64,000 nt of DNA from Medakamo hakoo. Lineage: Eukaryota > Chlorophyta > Trebouxiophyceae > Coccomyxaceae. Made by a program: the position numbers and the translations under genes. Each line of letters begins with the position of its first letter. The first letter of the stretch is position 1. Below are positions 1 to 10,619 of this stretch, in pieces. The notes below the pieces were generated by a model that saw only the letters and a list, made by a program, of their open reading frames with translations, ran no database searches and was not told where the DNA came from. The stretch spans positions 62,001 through 126,000 of the forward strand of contig CP089462.1 in NCBI GenBank assembly GCA_026636295.1, in the 5' to 3' direction.

Positions 1-918
1 TGAACAGCCAGGCCTTCTTGGACCCGCTGGCCGGGTCCTCGTCCACGCGGCCGAGGAAGCCGTACACAGGCAGGCCGTCGATGGAAAACTGAAAGTACCA
101 GTTGGCCAGGACGGCGTCCCTCAGCTGCCGTACTTCGGCCGGGGTGAGCGTGCGGGCGCACAGGTGGGAGGGCGCGCCCACATCGGAGCGGAAGGCCAAG
201 GAGTAAGGGGACGCGACGCGGCGGGAGCCGTCGACGGCCTGTGTGTGTTGGAGTGGGGAGGGGGGGGGGAGGGGTGAGGGCCGGGCAGAGAGAAGGGTCG
301 CGGCGCGCGCAAGGGGAAGAAACGCCGCGGCGCGGCGCGAAGCCGTCCCACCGCTCTCTTGTCCTCCATTCCCATGCCCATGCCGCAGGCACCGGGTTCG
401 TCCAGGCGCCAGAGGGTGCGGCACACCCTCATTGCACGCGCTTCCCATTGGTGCCGACCGCCCAAGTAAATGCGATGGAGCCCTCCGCGCGACTTTGAAA
501 AAAGTCGCGTGGTCGCGCCCACACACCCCTCCACCCCCATCCACACCGGAAAAAACTCACCCCTCCCAGGCCGCCAGTCTTGTGCTTCAGCGAGGCCGGC
601 GGGCAAAAGGGCAGGGAGTAGTAGTTGTACGTCTCGCTGTTGAATGGAGGGGTGCGTTGAGAGAAAAAAAAACAAACAAAACGACGCGTCGGCTGAACCA
701 GAAAACGGACGGCACGCCCGCACGCCCGGGAGGCCACTTGGCAGCGCTCACCTGGGGTTCTTGAAGGGGCCAACCTTCATGGCGAAGACGGTGACAGGGT
801 CGTTGTCGGTGAACGCCGCGCCGGCTTTGTCGGCGGCGGAGGCCGAGGGCGCGAGCAGGGTCAGCAGCAGCAGCAGCAGCGCGGCCCCGGCGGCCGCGGC
901 GGCGCGGGGGCCGGCCAT
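1..918 (-). CDS. TM9SF/nonaspanin (EMP70) family protein, N-terminal part, cut by window edge
   Basis: Three exons are visible on the minus strand: 752..918, 561..636 and 1..238, and the gene continues left of the window. The start at 918 opens an Ala/Leu-rich signal peptide. It is followed by DNDPVTVFAMKVGPFKNPSE, then TYNYYSLPFCPP, and then ASPYSLAF and WYFQFSIDGLPVYGFLGRVD. These match the lumenal N-terminal domain of transmembrane 9 superfamily proteins, which have nine membrane spans and act in Golgi/endosomal sorting. Phases agree: exon 1 ends in phase 2, exon 2 in phase 0. Only the lumenal domain lies here, so the membrane spans cannot be checked. The gene is divergent from the stomatin-like gene, with about 210 bp between start codons. 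The family call is confident; the subfamily looks closer to the TM9SF1/plant TMN11-12 group. Confidence 0.88.
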
Positions 919-1131
919 GGTGTGTGGCCTGGTGATGTGTGAGCGGGCCCAGGGACGAAGGGGTGGAGGAAGGCGCGTGTGCCCAGCAGTGCGCAGCCGT
1001 GCGCGCCCCTCTTCTCGCCGTGTGAATGGAGGTTTGATGCAGGGGGAGAGGGCCGGTGGTCGAGGGGGGAGCGCGCGCTGGCGCTGGCCACACCTGCGTT
1101 TGCAGAAAACACACGCACACAGCCGCCCACC

Positions 1132-2843
1132 ATGCGCCGGGCCCTCCCTCGCCTGGCCAGGGCTCTGGGCCCTGGCCGCTTGCTGACACCGGCTGGAAGC
1201 CCCAGCCTCTCGCTGCCGTCGCCCGCGAGCGTCCTTCCACCCGCAGCCGCGGCGACCGCGGCGCGCACGCTCGCCTCGACGCCCTTCCCAGCCGCCCGCG
1301 GCGACTACGGCGCCTACTTCCCGCCGCCGGGCATGAGCAGAGGGGGTGGCGGACCCAGCGAGCCGGGCAGCCTGTCTTATGTCAACTACGGCTTTCGGTG
1401 CGTGGGATGGTTTTTTGTCGGTGCGGCATTGGTTGCCTCTGCCAACCTGGGGGCCGGGGCCCACCCTGCGCACCACCCTCCTCCCTCCCATCACCACCGC
1501 CCTCCCCTGCCAAAAACACAAACACAGCATCGTCCCCGAACAGACCGCGATCGTCGTGGAGCGCTTTGGCAAATTCCTCAAGGTCCTCAACCCGGGCTTC
1601 CACGTCCTCATCCCGCTCGTCGACCGGGTGGCGTACGTGCACAGCCTGAAGGAGGCGGCCATCCCGATCCCCGACCAGGCAGCGATCACCAAGGTGAGGG
1701 GGAGTTTTTTTGCCGCCAGGGTTTTTTTTTTTCGCTGCAAGGGTTGTGGCGCGCCGCCGCCTCTCGCGCGCCCTCACACACACACGCCGCCCGGCCCCTT
1801 CCCCCCAACACACACGCAGGACAACGTCACCCTGTCCATCGACGGCATCCTGTACGTCAAGGTCGTCGACCCGGTCGCCGCCTCGTACGCGGTCCAGGAC
1901 TGGCGCTTCGCCGTCACCCAGCTCGCGCAGACGACCATGCGGTCGGAGCTGGGCAAGATCACGCTGGACAACACGTTCGAGGAGCGGGAGGCGTTGAACG
2001 CGGCCATCGTGCGCGCCATCCAGGACGCGGCCCGGGACTGGGGGCTGACGTGCCTGCGCTACGAGATCCGGGACATCGCGCCGCCGCCCGGCGTGCGCGC
2101 GGCGATGGAGCTGCAAGCCGAGGCCGAGCGGCGGAAGCGGGCGCAGGTGTTGGAGTCTGAGGGCGTGCGCCAGTCCGCCATCAACGTGGCGGAGGGCGGC
2201 AAAGCCCGGGCGGTCCTGGAGTCGGAGGCCGAGCGCGTGGGCGCGGTGAACCGGGCGGCCGGCGAGGCGGCCGCCATCCGCGAGCGGGCGGCCGCGACGG
2301 CGGAAGGCCTGGAAGCCGTGGCGGCGGCGCTGGCGCGGGGTGGGAGCGAGGCGGCCGCGCTGCGCGTCGCGGAACAGTACGTGGCCGCGTTTTCGAATTT
2401 AGCCAAGGTGCGGAGGGAAGGAGGGAGGGGGTGGGTGTGGGAGGAGGGGTGGGGGGCGGGTGGGAGGGGCCGCGCACCAGACCCCAACCCTTGCGCTGCG
2501 CCATCCCTCTGTTTTTTTTCATCTCTCACCGCACCCCCGCTCTGTTTTTCCCGTCCAGACCAACAACACGCTCATCGTCCCGGCGTCCGCCAACGACGCC
2601 GCCTCCATGGTCGCGACGGCCATGTCGATCTTGAAGGGCGGGCCGGGCGGCGGCGGCGGCGGCAGTGGAGGGAGCGGGGCGCGGGTGCCCCTGCCGTTCA
2701 CACGGGCGGTCTCCGCCCCCAACTCCCTGCCACCACCACCACCTCCACCACCACCGCGCCGGGCTGCTGCCGCCGCGACGTCGGCCGGCCGTCAAGCGCC
2801 CCCGCCCATCCTGTCGCTGAGCAAGGACGCGGCCGTGGCGTGA
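1132..2843 (+). CDS. Mitochondrial stomatin-like protein 2 (SPFH/prohibitin domain)
   Basis: Four exons (1132..1397, 1528..1693, 1820..2407, 2559..2843) give 434 residues with consistent phases. The first about 60 residues are Arg/Ala/Ser-rich without acids, as in a mitochondrial presequence. The SPFH core then reads [31 protein letters not shown] and [20 protein letters not shown], followed by LRYEIRDI and the [16 protein letters not shown] coiled-coil segment. This closely follows SLP-2/STOML2, a scaffold of the inner mitochondrial membrane that binds cardiolipin and prohibitins. After the SPFH part comes the family motif [13 protein letters not shown], then [10 protein letters not shown] and a Pro/Ala/Gly-rich tail of about 70 residues with weak conservation. 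The start codon has CCCACC before ATG, a context shared by several genes here. Confidence 0.93.
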
Positions 2844-3204
2844 AAGTTGTGGAGGGAGGGAGGGGGAGGGGAGAGAGTGGGGGACGGGGGCAGCACCCCG
2901 CATGTAAGGAGAGAGAGGGCAGGAGACGGGGGCGCCGACCTGCTGCACGGAGGGGGCGTGGGCTCCGAGAGAGCGTCGCACGGCTTTCTCACACACGCCC
3001 TCACGCGCGTCTCCTCCCCACACTCATTCATTCTGCGGTCGCAGGGCGCGCCTAGCGCGTCCCCTGTTCTCAATTACCAGAGCACCTGATTTAAAAAAAA
3101 AGGAATAAAAATAAGGAAAAAAGCCGGCACTCTCCAGCCCCCCCTCCCCTCCGCCCGTGGGTGCGCTGCCTCCCTTCGCGTTCCGCCGCCACCAGCCCCC
3201 CCTC

Positions 3205-5160
3205 TCAAGCCGCCAGCGACCGCGCCGACCGCGCACCGCTCTCACCGCACTCCTCTTCCTCCACAGCCTTCCCACCGCTCCCGCCCTCCCCCCACCCGAG
3301 CAGCTTGGCCGCCGTGGCGTTGACGCCGCGCCCGATGCCCGTGAAACGCAGGCACACCCACATGTCCAGCAGCTCCAGCGTCCAGGGCGCCCAGGTGGGC
3401 TGGGCGATGTAGACGTGCGGGGAGGAGACGCCCGGCACGCCCTTGCCCGCCCCGCCCCACCGGGCTTTTGCGCCGCCGACGGCCTGGTAGGCGTACAGGC
3501 CGTTGCCGCACGTCCGCAGGAACAGGTGCGCGTCGCGCAGCAGGCGGGCGCGGCGGTAGACTTCGGCGGACAGGTCGTAGACGGGGGACAGGCCCAGGGT
3601 GAAGAGCGCCGGGGCGGGCGCGGACGGGGGCGCGCCCGGCCGCGCTGCCGCGTCCAGGTCTGCGCGCGCGGCGTCCATCGCGGCCGCGTACAGGGCTTTG
3701 ATTGTGCCGTGGTGGGCCGCCTCCCGGGCCTGAGACACGGCGGGGCAGTAGCCCACGATGCGGCCGCCCTTCCACAGCGGGTCGCAGAGCACGAAGGCGT
3801 CCAGGGTGGCGGGGGTGATGGGGGTGGGAGCGGGCGCGCCCGTCCCGCCCGCCGCCTGCTTGGCCGTCGCGACAAAGAGCCGGGCGTGGCCGCCGCCCTC
3901 GCCCAGCTGCACCGTCTCCCAGTCGATGGCCCGGGCAAAGCAGCGCAGGCGGCGGTCGGAGACGGCTTTGCGCCCGACCCAGGCGCCTGGGCGTGGCGGG
4001 GAGTGGTGGGCGTGGCGTGGGGAGGGGTGAGTGACATAGATGCGGGGACGCCCCCCCCGCCCCCCTCCGCGCCGCTCCCACAGACGCACCCGTCAGCCCA
4101 GCCAGCGCGGCCCGCTCGCCGCCGCTCAGCTCCGTCACTTCCCGGATGTCGCACCGGGCCAGGGCGGCCTTGATGTCCACCTTGAGTTTTTTGGCCCGGC
4201 CGCCGAAATTGAATTCCTGTGCGGGAAGAGGGAGGGAGGGAGGGGGGGGGGGCGTGAGACAGGGAGGGGGAAGAACGGGGGCTGGCGGCCGGGGGATCCC
4301 CATCCCATCATCCCCCACCCCACACTCACCCTCAAGTCGATGACCGTCTCCGCGCCAAAGTCATTCACGAAAAAACCGCCCTGCTTGTCCAGCACAGCCG
4401 CAAAGTCAGCGCTCGCATGCCAGAACTGGGCCCGGCCGGGGTGGGCCGCACAAAAGGCCGCGGCCAGGGCCGGCCAGTCGGCCCGGTCCGCGAGCGGGTC
4501 GCCGACGGCCATGGCCACGCGCCGCCCGTACCCGGCCGCATCGCACCAGGCCAGGGCGCCGTCGATGCCCGTGTGCGGTGCATCAAACCGCGCAATGAAC
4601 CACTCAAACTCCGGGTTGATGGTAGTAGCCGCGGACAGGGAGCCGTCGCCGTGCAGGCGGAGCAGGCGGGCGACCTCTGCGGCGCGCGCGGCGCAGGTCT
4701 GCGCATCGGGCGGCGGGCGGCGCGCCTTGGCCTCCGCCAGCGCCTTTTCATTCCAGGCTGGAGCCCCGGTCAGAGCGTTGACTAGGCGTGAGACGCCCGC
4801 CAGGATAGTGAAGCACAGCCAAAAGATGAGCGTGCCGGCGTAGGTGGCGGCGCGGAGGAGGGCCGGCTTGGCGACCGGCCACAGAGCCGCGAAAGCCATC
4901 GGCAGCGCTGCCGCATGCGTCGCCTTGGCCGGCCGGGCGGCGGGCTGTTGAGGCTTTGGCTGCGCTGGCCGAGCAACCGTCTTCTTCTGCGCCTTTGGCG
5001 GCTTGGGTTGGGGCGGGGACGCGGCCCCCGCGCCCGGCCGGCCGGGCGTGGGTGGCAGAGGGACGCGCGCCGCGGCCAGCACCGCCACCGTCCGCGGCGA
5101 CTTGAAGTCGTCCAAGGACTCAAGCGCCAGTGGGGGGACGACCAGGGCGGTTGCAGCCAT
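3205..5160 (-). CDS. DUF2156 (lysylphosphatidylglycerol-synthase C-terminal-like) membrane-associated protein
   Basis: Three exons (4330..5160, 4090..4216, 3205..3986) encode 579 residues. After a Pro/Lys-rich N-terminus, a hydrophobic stretch at about residues 95-125 (TLIFWLCFTILAGVS) could anchor the protein in a membrane. The rest resembles the DUF2156 fold, a double GNAT-like domain of bacterial MprF/LPG synthase. Seen here are TINPEFEWFI, FGAETVIDLREFNFGGRAKK, LKVDIKAALARC, a segment resembling the family's R..vGYC region, GTIKALYAAAMDAA and FTLGLSPVYDL. In bacteria the fold transfers aminoacyl groups from charged tRNA onto lipid; the substrate here is unknown. A C-terminal part (ANATAAKLLGWG) lies outside the domain. 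The ATG at 5160 follows an unrelated reading-frame extension that lacks similarity, so it was chosen as start. Domain call fairly confident, function inferred only. Confidence 0.72.
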
Positions 5161-5370
5161 CGTGGCAACTGCCAAAAGGTGCGGGCGGGGGGCAGGTGTG
5201 CGGGCTCGGCACGCTAACGCCAGCCTTTTTTTGTGTTTACTAGAGTGTGTGTGTGAGGCCACCCTCTCACCTCCCCCCCTCCCATGGATGTGGCAAGGCA
5301 ACGCTCCGTTGGCCCCCGGTCGACAGACTTTACAACGCCAGAAACAAAACACCCCAACCCCCACCTCTCA

Positions 5371-6747
5371 TCACGCCACGCCCAGCGAGCCCTGGCTGAC
5401 CAGCGACGTCGGCGCATTCCACACCGCGTCAGCGTCCCGCGGGGTCAGCGCTTCCGCCGCGTCCCAGTACTCGGCGCCCTCCGTGTCCACCAGGCGCCAG
5501 TGCCGGGCCGGGTTGAAGGCCGCCCAGGACGCGGGCGCGGACAGGGAGGGCGACAGCGGGGACAGGGGCGGCGGTGGAGGCGGCGCCAGGAACCGGGGCG
5601 AGGCGGCGGCCCGCGGCGAGACGGCCAGCGGGTTGGGCGCCTCAGGCGCGCCGGGCGCGGGCAGCTCGCAGGCCGGTGCGCCCCCGTCCACGACCCTCCC
5701 GCCCAGCGCGTCCGCAGCAAACGCGATGAACTTGGCAACCAGGGCTTGGAACGAGGCTTCCATGGACGTTTCGATGACGGCCCGGATGGGCGGCGGCAGC
5801 GGCAGGTCGGCCGTGTCGACGACGGCGGAGTAGGACACGCGCGAGGACGGGCGGCCGGCGGCGGGCGCGGGCGCGGGCGTGGTCGTCGGGCAGATCCGCA
5901 TTGTGTACCGCATGACGACGGCCGCGGGGGCCAGGCGCGACCACTTGATGCGGGTCTCAATGTCCAGCTCGCGCAAGGTGGCGCGGCGGACGTGGCCTTC
6001 CTCAATGTTCATGGCGGGCGCGACTGTTTTTTTTTTTTGGGTTGGTTGGAGGGATGGATGGGTTTTTTCTGTGTAGAGCGCGCGTCCCGGTCCCTCCAGG
6101 CTGGATGGCACGCACCCCCACCCTCGCGAGCGAGACCTCTTCCTGCCATTGAACGTACGCTTGGTGAGCCAGCCGTCGCCCCAGTCGGGCGGCATGCGGT
6201 AGGCGAGCGCGCGGACCGCTGGCAGTGCCGGGTCGAGCGGCTGGTCGGCGCAAGGCACGACGGCGGCATCACTCCCCCCGCCCTTCTTGGCAGGGCGAAA
6301 GCCACCTTTTTTAGACGCCGCGGCCAGGGCGGCATTAGCGGCCTTTAAAGCGGCGGCGACCGCGCCCGCGTCCGCGCCGGGGCCCTGCACAGCCGTCCAG
6401 TCGCCCACGCGCACGTCCAGCATGCCGCCCGGGTGGTTGCCGCCGTGGCAGGCGGCGTAGGTGTCGGAGCCGCAGGCCAGGGCGAAAAAGGTCTGTGGTG
6501 GAGTAGTGTGAGGGTTGGAGAGGGTTGGGCAGTGAGGCGGCCGCGGGCGGCCGCGGGGAAGGTGCGGGCGGGGAGGAGGTGAGAGGGACGAGAGGGCGCC
6601 AGGTTGGCCAGTGCGCGCTCGGCGGCCGATGCGTTGGCCCCTCCCCCGTCGCCGCTGCCACGCCATGCTCCACCTCTTCTCGTCAGCCGAACGTACCTCC
6701 GCGTCGACACCAGTGACGGTGCGGTCAATGATGGAGGTGCGCGGCAT
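5371..6747 (-). CDS. START/VASt-like lipid-binding domain protein (tentative)
   Basis: Three exons (6697..6747, 6159..6492, 5371..6023) give 345 residues; the splice sites are in register (phase 0, then 1). The protein opens MPRTSIIDRTVTGVDAE, then TFFALACGSDTYAACHGGNH. Later it reads MLDVRVGDWTAVQG, RALAYRMPPDWGDGWLTK and the strand series LRELDIETRIKWSRLAPAAV and VVMRYTMRICPT. It ends with a helix-like segment, PIRAVIETSMEASFQALVAK. This order (i..T..gv..ffal, R.l.y..P, v.t.., long C-terminal helix) resembles VASt/START domains that bind sterols or other lipids. There is no transmembrane segment or GRAM domain. The C-terminal 90 residues are Pro/Ala-rich and end in FNPARHWRLVDTEGAEYWD. The alternative is an unrelated helix-grip fold; a profile search would decide. 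Confidence 0.5.
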   Translation of the reverse strand: MPRTSIIDRTVTGVDAEVRSADEKRWSMAWQRRRGRGQRIGRRARTGQPGALSSLSPPPRPHLPRGRPRPPHCPTLSNPHTTPPQTFFALACGSDTYAACHGGNHPGGMLDVRVGDWTAVQGPGADAGAVAAALKAANAALAAASKKGGFRPAKKGGGSDAAVVPCADQPLDPALPAVRALAYRMPPDWGDGWLTKRTFNGRKRSRSRGWGCVPSSLEGPGRALYTEKTHPSLQPTQKKKTVAPAMNIEEGHVRRATLRELDIETRIKWSRLAPAAVVMRYTMRICPTTTPAPAPAAGRPSSRVSYSAVVDTADLPLPPPIRAVIETSMEASFQALVAKFIAFAADALGGRVVDGGAPACELPAPGAPEAPNPLAVSPRAAASPRFLAPPPPPPLSPLSPSLSAPASWAAFNPARHWRLVDTEGAEYWDAAEALTPRDADAVWNAPTSLVSQGSLGVA

Positions 6748-7123
6748 GGTCGTGCGAGGTCCTTCAGGGGCTTGACTCGTCTCCTTGGATGGTGCAAGCG
6801 CGAGCGCTAATGGGGGAGCACTGCTGTTTGCACGCCGGCAGACAGGGCGGCGCGTCCGAGCCGTGTCCCACGCTTTCGCAGTGGGTGACGTGTAAGCGGC
6901 GGGGGTGGCGCTCAGGCTGTGTCGCACACGAGCGAAACAGCCGTGCGGGGACGGCGAAAAATAGCAAAGCACACACACACACAGCCTGCAATCACACGAG
7001 TGGGAGCGCGCCATCCCACACCTCCCCTGCCCCGCCCGCCCGCCCTCCTCCCACGAGCCGGGGTGGGGCCGCCTCCGGCCCTCCCCTCCCCCACACCGCA
7101 CCCCCCACCACTCTCACCCGCCC

Positions 7124-8629
7124 TCACTCCACCCCAAACTTGAGCTGCCACACCCGCTTGAACGCCCCGCCAGGCCGCAGCACGCACTGCGGGAAGTTGG
7201 GGTGGTGCATGAAATCGGAAAAGTCCTGGGCTTCCAGCGCGAAGCCGGCGTACTGCGGGTAGCGCAGCCCGCCCTTGCCCGCCACGCTGCCGTCCAAGTG
7301 GTTGCCCGTGTAGAATTCCAGGCCGGGCGCGTTGGTCCACAGCTCCAGGGTGCGGCCGGATTCAGGGGCCGAGAGCTTGGCGGCAAAGCGCGGGTCGGGC
7401 CCCACAGCACAGTCGACGGTCGCGGCCTTGGCGGCGGGGCCATCCCGCCCAAACAGCACGTACAGCAGGTCGTACCCCGTCGCGCCCGGCTCCGGGTTGG
7501 GGATGGAGGCGAAGCGCGACCCGATGGGCGCCGGCGTCGTAAAGTCAAAGGCCGTGCCGGCGACGGGCTTGATCGCGCCCGTGGGCAGCAGCGTCGTCGA
7601 GTCCAGCTCCGTGTAGTAGGCGCCCTCGATTTGGGCGACCGTGGACAGGATCGTCCCATTGCCCTGGCCGTTGAGGTTGAAGTAGGAGTGCTGGGCCAGG
7701 TTGAGGGGCGTGGCCGCGTCCGACGTGGCTTCCATGACGGCCGTCAGCGTGTTGGTGTCGGGGGACAGCGTGTAGGTCACGGCCGCGTCGACGGTGCCGG
7801 GGAAGCCCTGGTCGCCCGCGGGGGAGCGGTACGTGTACTTCACGGACGACGGCGTCTCCTCGGCCAGCGTCCACACCTGGTCACCCCAGCCCTTGCCCGC
7901 GCCGCCGTGCAGGGCGTTGCCGTGCGCGTCGTTGGGCGTGAGCTTGACCGTGCGCCCGTCCAGCTCGAATTCCGCGCCTTTGATGCGGTTGATGACACGG
8001 CCCACGACGACACCAAACTTCTGGGTGTTGACGTTGTAGTCCTACGTTTTTTTTTGGGTGTGTGTGTGTGTGTGCGTGCGGGAAAGAGTCGGGGGGCGGA
8101 CGAGGGGTCGTGGGTCGGTCCCCCCTCACGCGTCCTCCAGGACGCGCCCCGCCCGCCCACCACCTCCTCTTCTCAGCGTCTGCCTGTCGCCAAAGGGCCC
8201 ACTCACATTGTACGCCGCCGCGTCGTCAAAGCCCAGGACGACGTCCGCGGGCGCCCCGTGCCGGTCGGGGACGACCAGGCGCTGGATGGCCGCGCCGCCT
8301 GGCGCAAAGGTCACCTCCATGCCGGCCGAGTTTTTCAGGGTGGTGGCGGCGGCCTGGAGGGGGGGGTTTGGTTGTGCGTGCGCGCGCGTGTTTGGGTAAG
8401 CGTGCGGGTGGCAGGGTGGCCGTGGGTCGGCACCGGCTCGTTGTGCGGGACGGGTTGGAAGCGCGCAAGAAAAAAGCGGCCCCGCGGGCGAGGTGGCACA
8501 GGCGCGCAAGTGAGCGGCATGCGGCGCCGCGCGGCCCGGTGCCGCCCCCTCCTGCCACAAATGTCCTCTCTAGAAGGGAGGGCAGGCACTCACCGTCCCA
8601 GCGAGGGCCGCCAAAAGCAGGGAGCGCAT
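7124..8629 (-). CDS. Aldose 1-epimerase (mutarotase), secreted or luminal
   Basis: Three exons (8594..8629, 8207..8353, 7124..8041) give 366 residues. The first exon encodes only MRSLLLAALAGT, the core of a signal peptide. The galactose mutarotase fold follows. Visible marks are GRVINRIKGAEFELDGRTV, NDAHGNALHGG, QHSYFNLNG, DLLYVLF, LELWTNAPGLEFYTGNHLDG, GFALEAQDFSDFMHHPNFPQ and the closing CVLRPGGAFK. The His of the HSYFN motif and the Glu of ALEAQ correspond to the acid/base pair that interconverts alpha and beta anomers of aldoses. The length matches the family (about 340-370). The last intron ends in an A-run before its TAG acceptor rather than a pyrimidine tract. The gene shares a 184 bp divergent promoter with the La protein. 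Confidence 0.9.
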
Positions 8630-8813
8630 GGTCGGCAGGGCGTGGAAGGGCGTTCGCGCGAGTAGCCGCTGTCGATGCAAAGAACGTGTGCAGTGAGGCG
8701 CGACGACGGGCGGCGAGTGTGCTTCACACTGCCCAACAAGCCGGGGCAGCAGCACAGCACACACGCCCACCCTCCTTCTGTTGCCGTCCTTTCTTCCTTT
8801 CACCTGGAACACC

Positions 8814-10413
8814 ATGACGTCTGCTCCTCTGTCAGACGCCACTCAGGCTGCCGTCCTCAAACAGGTGCGAGCGAGCGGGAACGAGAAACAAAGAGCGGCG
8901 GGCGCTAGACCTAGCAGTGCATTCGTCGCCGGCCGCCGCGCCCATCCACGCCCTTCGCCAGCCCATCAGCGGTTGTGATTGATCGCACACAGTCCTGTCA
9001 CAGTCAGGGAGCACGCTTGGGTGTGTGGGAGGCGCGTGGATTGCTGCACCGGCGCCACCCCACACAGAGCCAAGCCGCCGGCGGCCGCCGCTCCGCTCTC
9101 CCTGACCCCCCCCCTGTCCTTCCCGCCTCCCCTCTCTTCTCCAGGTCGAATTCTATTTCTCCGACTCCAACGCCCCGCGCGACAAGTTCCTGCTGTCCCA
9201 AATTGAGGCGGACCCCGAGGGATGGGTGGATCTGGCGCTGGTCTGTTCTTTCAGCCGGATGGCGGCGCTCCTGGGCCTCGGCCGCGGGCGGGCCGCGGCC
9301 GACGCGCCGCCACCGCCCGACAGCGTCCAGACGTCCGGCGGCAAGGCCGTCCCGCTGTCCACCCTGTCCGCCGTCGCGGACGCCCTGCGCGCGTCTACGG
9401 CCGTAGTCGTGGACGAAGCCGGCCGCCGCGTGCGCCGGTCCAACCCGCTGCGCCCGGCGGCTGAGGTCGCGGCCGAGGCCGACGGCCGCTCGCTGTATGC
9501 CACGCCCTTCCCGCACGACGCCAGCCTGGACGGGCTGGTGTCCTTTTTCGAGGCGGCAGCAGCTGCTGCGTTCGAAAAGAGCGCCGGCGCGCCGCCCCCA
9601 CCCCACGTCGCGTCCGTGCGCATGCGGCGCCACCTGGCCTCCAAAGATTTCAAGGGGTCGGTCTTTGTCGAGTTTGCGTCCGAGGCCGCGGCGGCCGCCC
9701 TGCTCGCCGCCGCGCCGTCCGCCGACGCGGCCGCCGACCCCGCCACAACCGTGTCCTCGTACCCCGCCTGGTTGGTGCATGACGGCGCGCCCGTGCGGCT
9801 GGAAGCCAAAGCGGCCTTTGTGTCTCGGAAGCTGGCCGACCGCAAGGCGAAAGCTGAGGCGGCTGCGGCGGCGGCCGCGGCCGGCGGCGGCGGCGACGCT
9901 GCTGCCGCCGCTCCCACGCCCGCCACGCCCGCCACCGCTGAAGCCGGCGGCACGCCCGCCGCGGGTGACGTGACTTATGAGCCGAACAAGGTCGTGTCCT
10001 TCACACTCGCGGCCGACGCGCCCGGCACCGCCTCCTTGTCGTACGGCGAAGTGAAGGCCGCGTTTGGCGGCCGCAACGCGGGCGTCCTCTTTGTCGAGTA
10101 CGAGGACGGGGCGGGCGCTGGGGCCGTCCGCTTCCGCACCGCCGACGACGCCGCGGCGGCGGTGGCAAAGGCGGAGGCGGAGGGCGATGGGCTGCAGCTG
10201 GCCGGCGGGCGGGCGGCTGTCTCCCTCCTCAGCGGCGAAGCCGAGCAGCAGTACTACGCCCGTGTCAACGCGGCGCGCGTCCGGTCTGAAGCGGCTGGTG
10301 GCGGGGTGAAGCGCCCTCGTGACGGTGGTGGGCGCGGCGGCGGGCGCGGGCGTGGGCGTGGTGGCCGTGGCTTTGGTGGGCGTGGGGGTGGCGGCAAGCG
10401 GGCGCGCGTGTAA
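8814..10413 (+). CDS. La-type RNA-binding protein (La motif, two RRM-like domains, RGG tail)
   Basis: Two exons (8814..8864, 9145..10413) give 439 residues, and the short first exon reads MTSAPLSDATQAAVLKQ. The La motif follows as VEFYFSDSNAPRDKFLLSQI, then EADPEGWVDLALVCSFSRM and STLSAVADALRAST. An RRM (about residues 120-230) begins SLYATPFPHDASLDGLVSFF and includes FKGSVFVEFAS. A second RRM-like domain (about 275-370) includes VSFTLAADAP and AGVLFVEYEDGAGAGAVRFR. The tail is KRPRDGGGRGGG plus a short RGG/RGRGG run ending in KRARV, probably a nuclear signal. Genuine La protects the 3' oligo-U ends of RNA polymerase III transcripts. The La motif plus xRRM-like second domain favours genuine La or a La-related LARP7-like protein; I cannot separate these two. 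Confidence 0.88.
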
Positions 10414-10619
10414 ATTTTCATGAAAACGGAGAGAGCGTTGAGTCTGCATGAGGCCAGTCTCCCACGGGCGCGGGTGGAAGGCTTTGACACTTGTAGCGGC
10501 CGATGAGGAAAACGAAAGAGAGAGAGGGTGGCCTGGAGGTTGCGCGCCGCTGCGAATTCACTCCCCTTTTCATCCCACCACGACGCGCCCACGGGCCTGT
10601 CCTTTTCTCGCACCCACCC

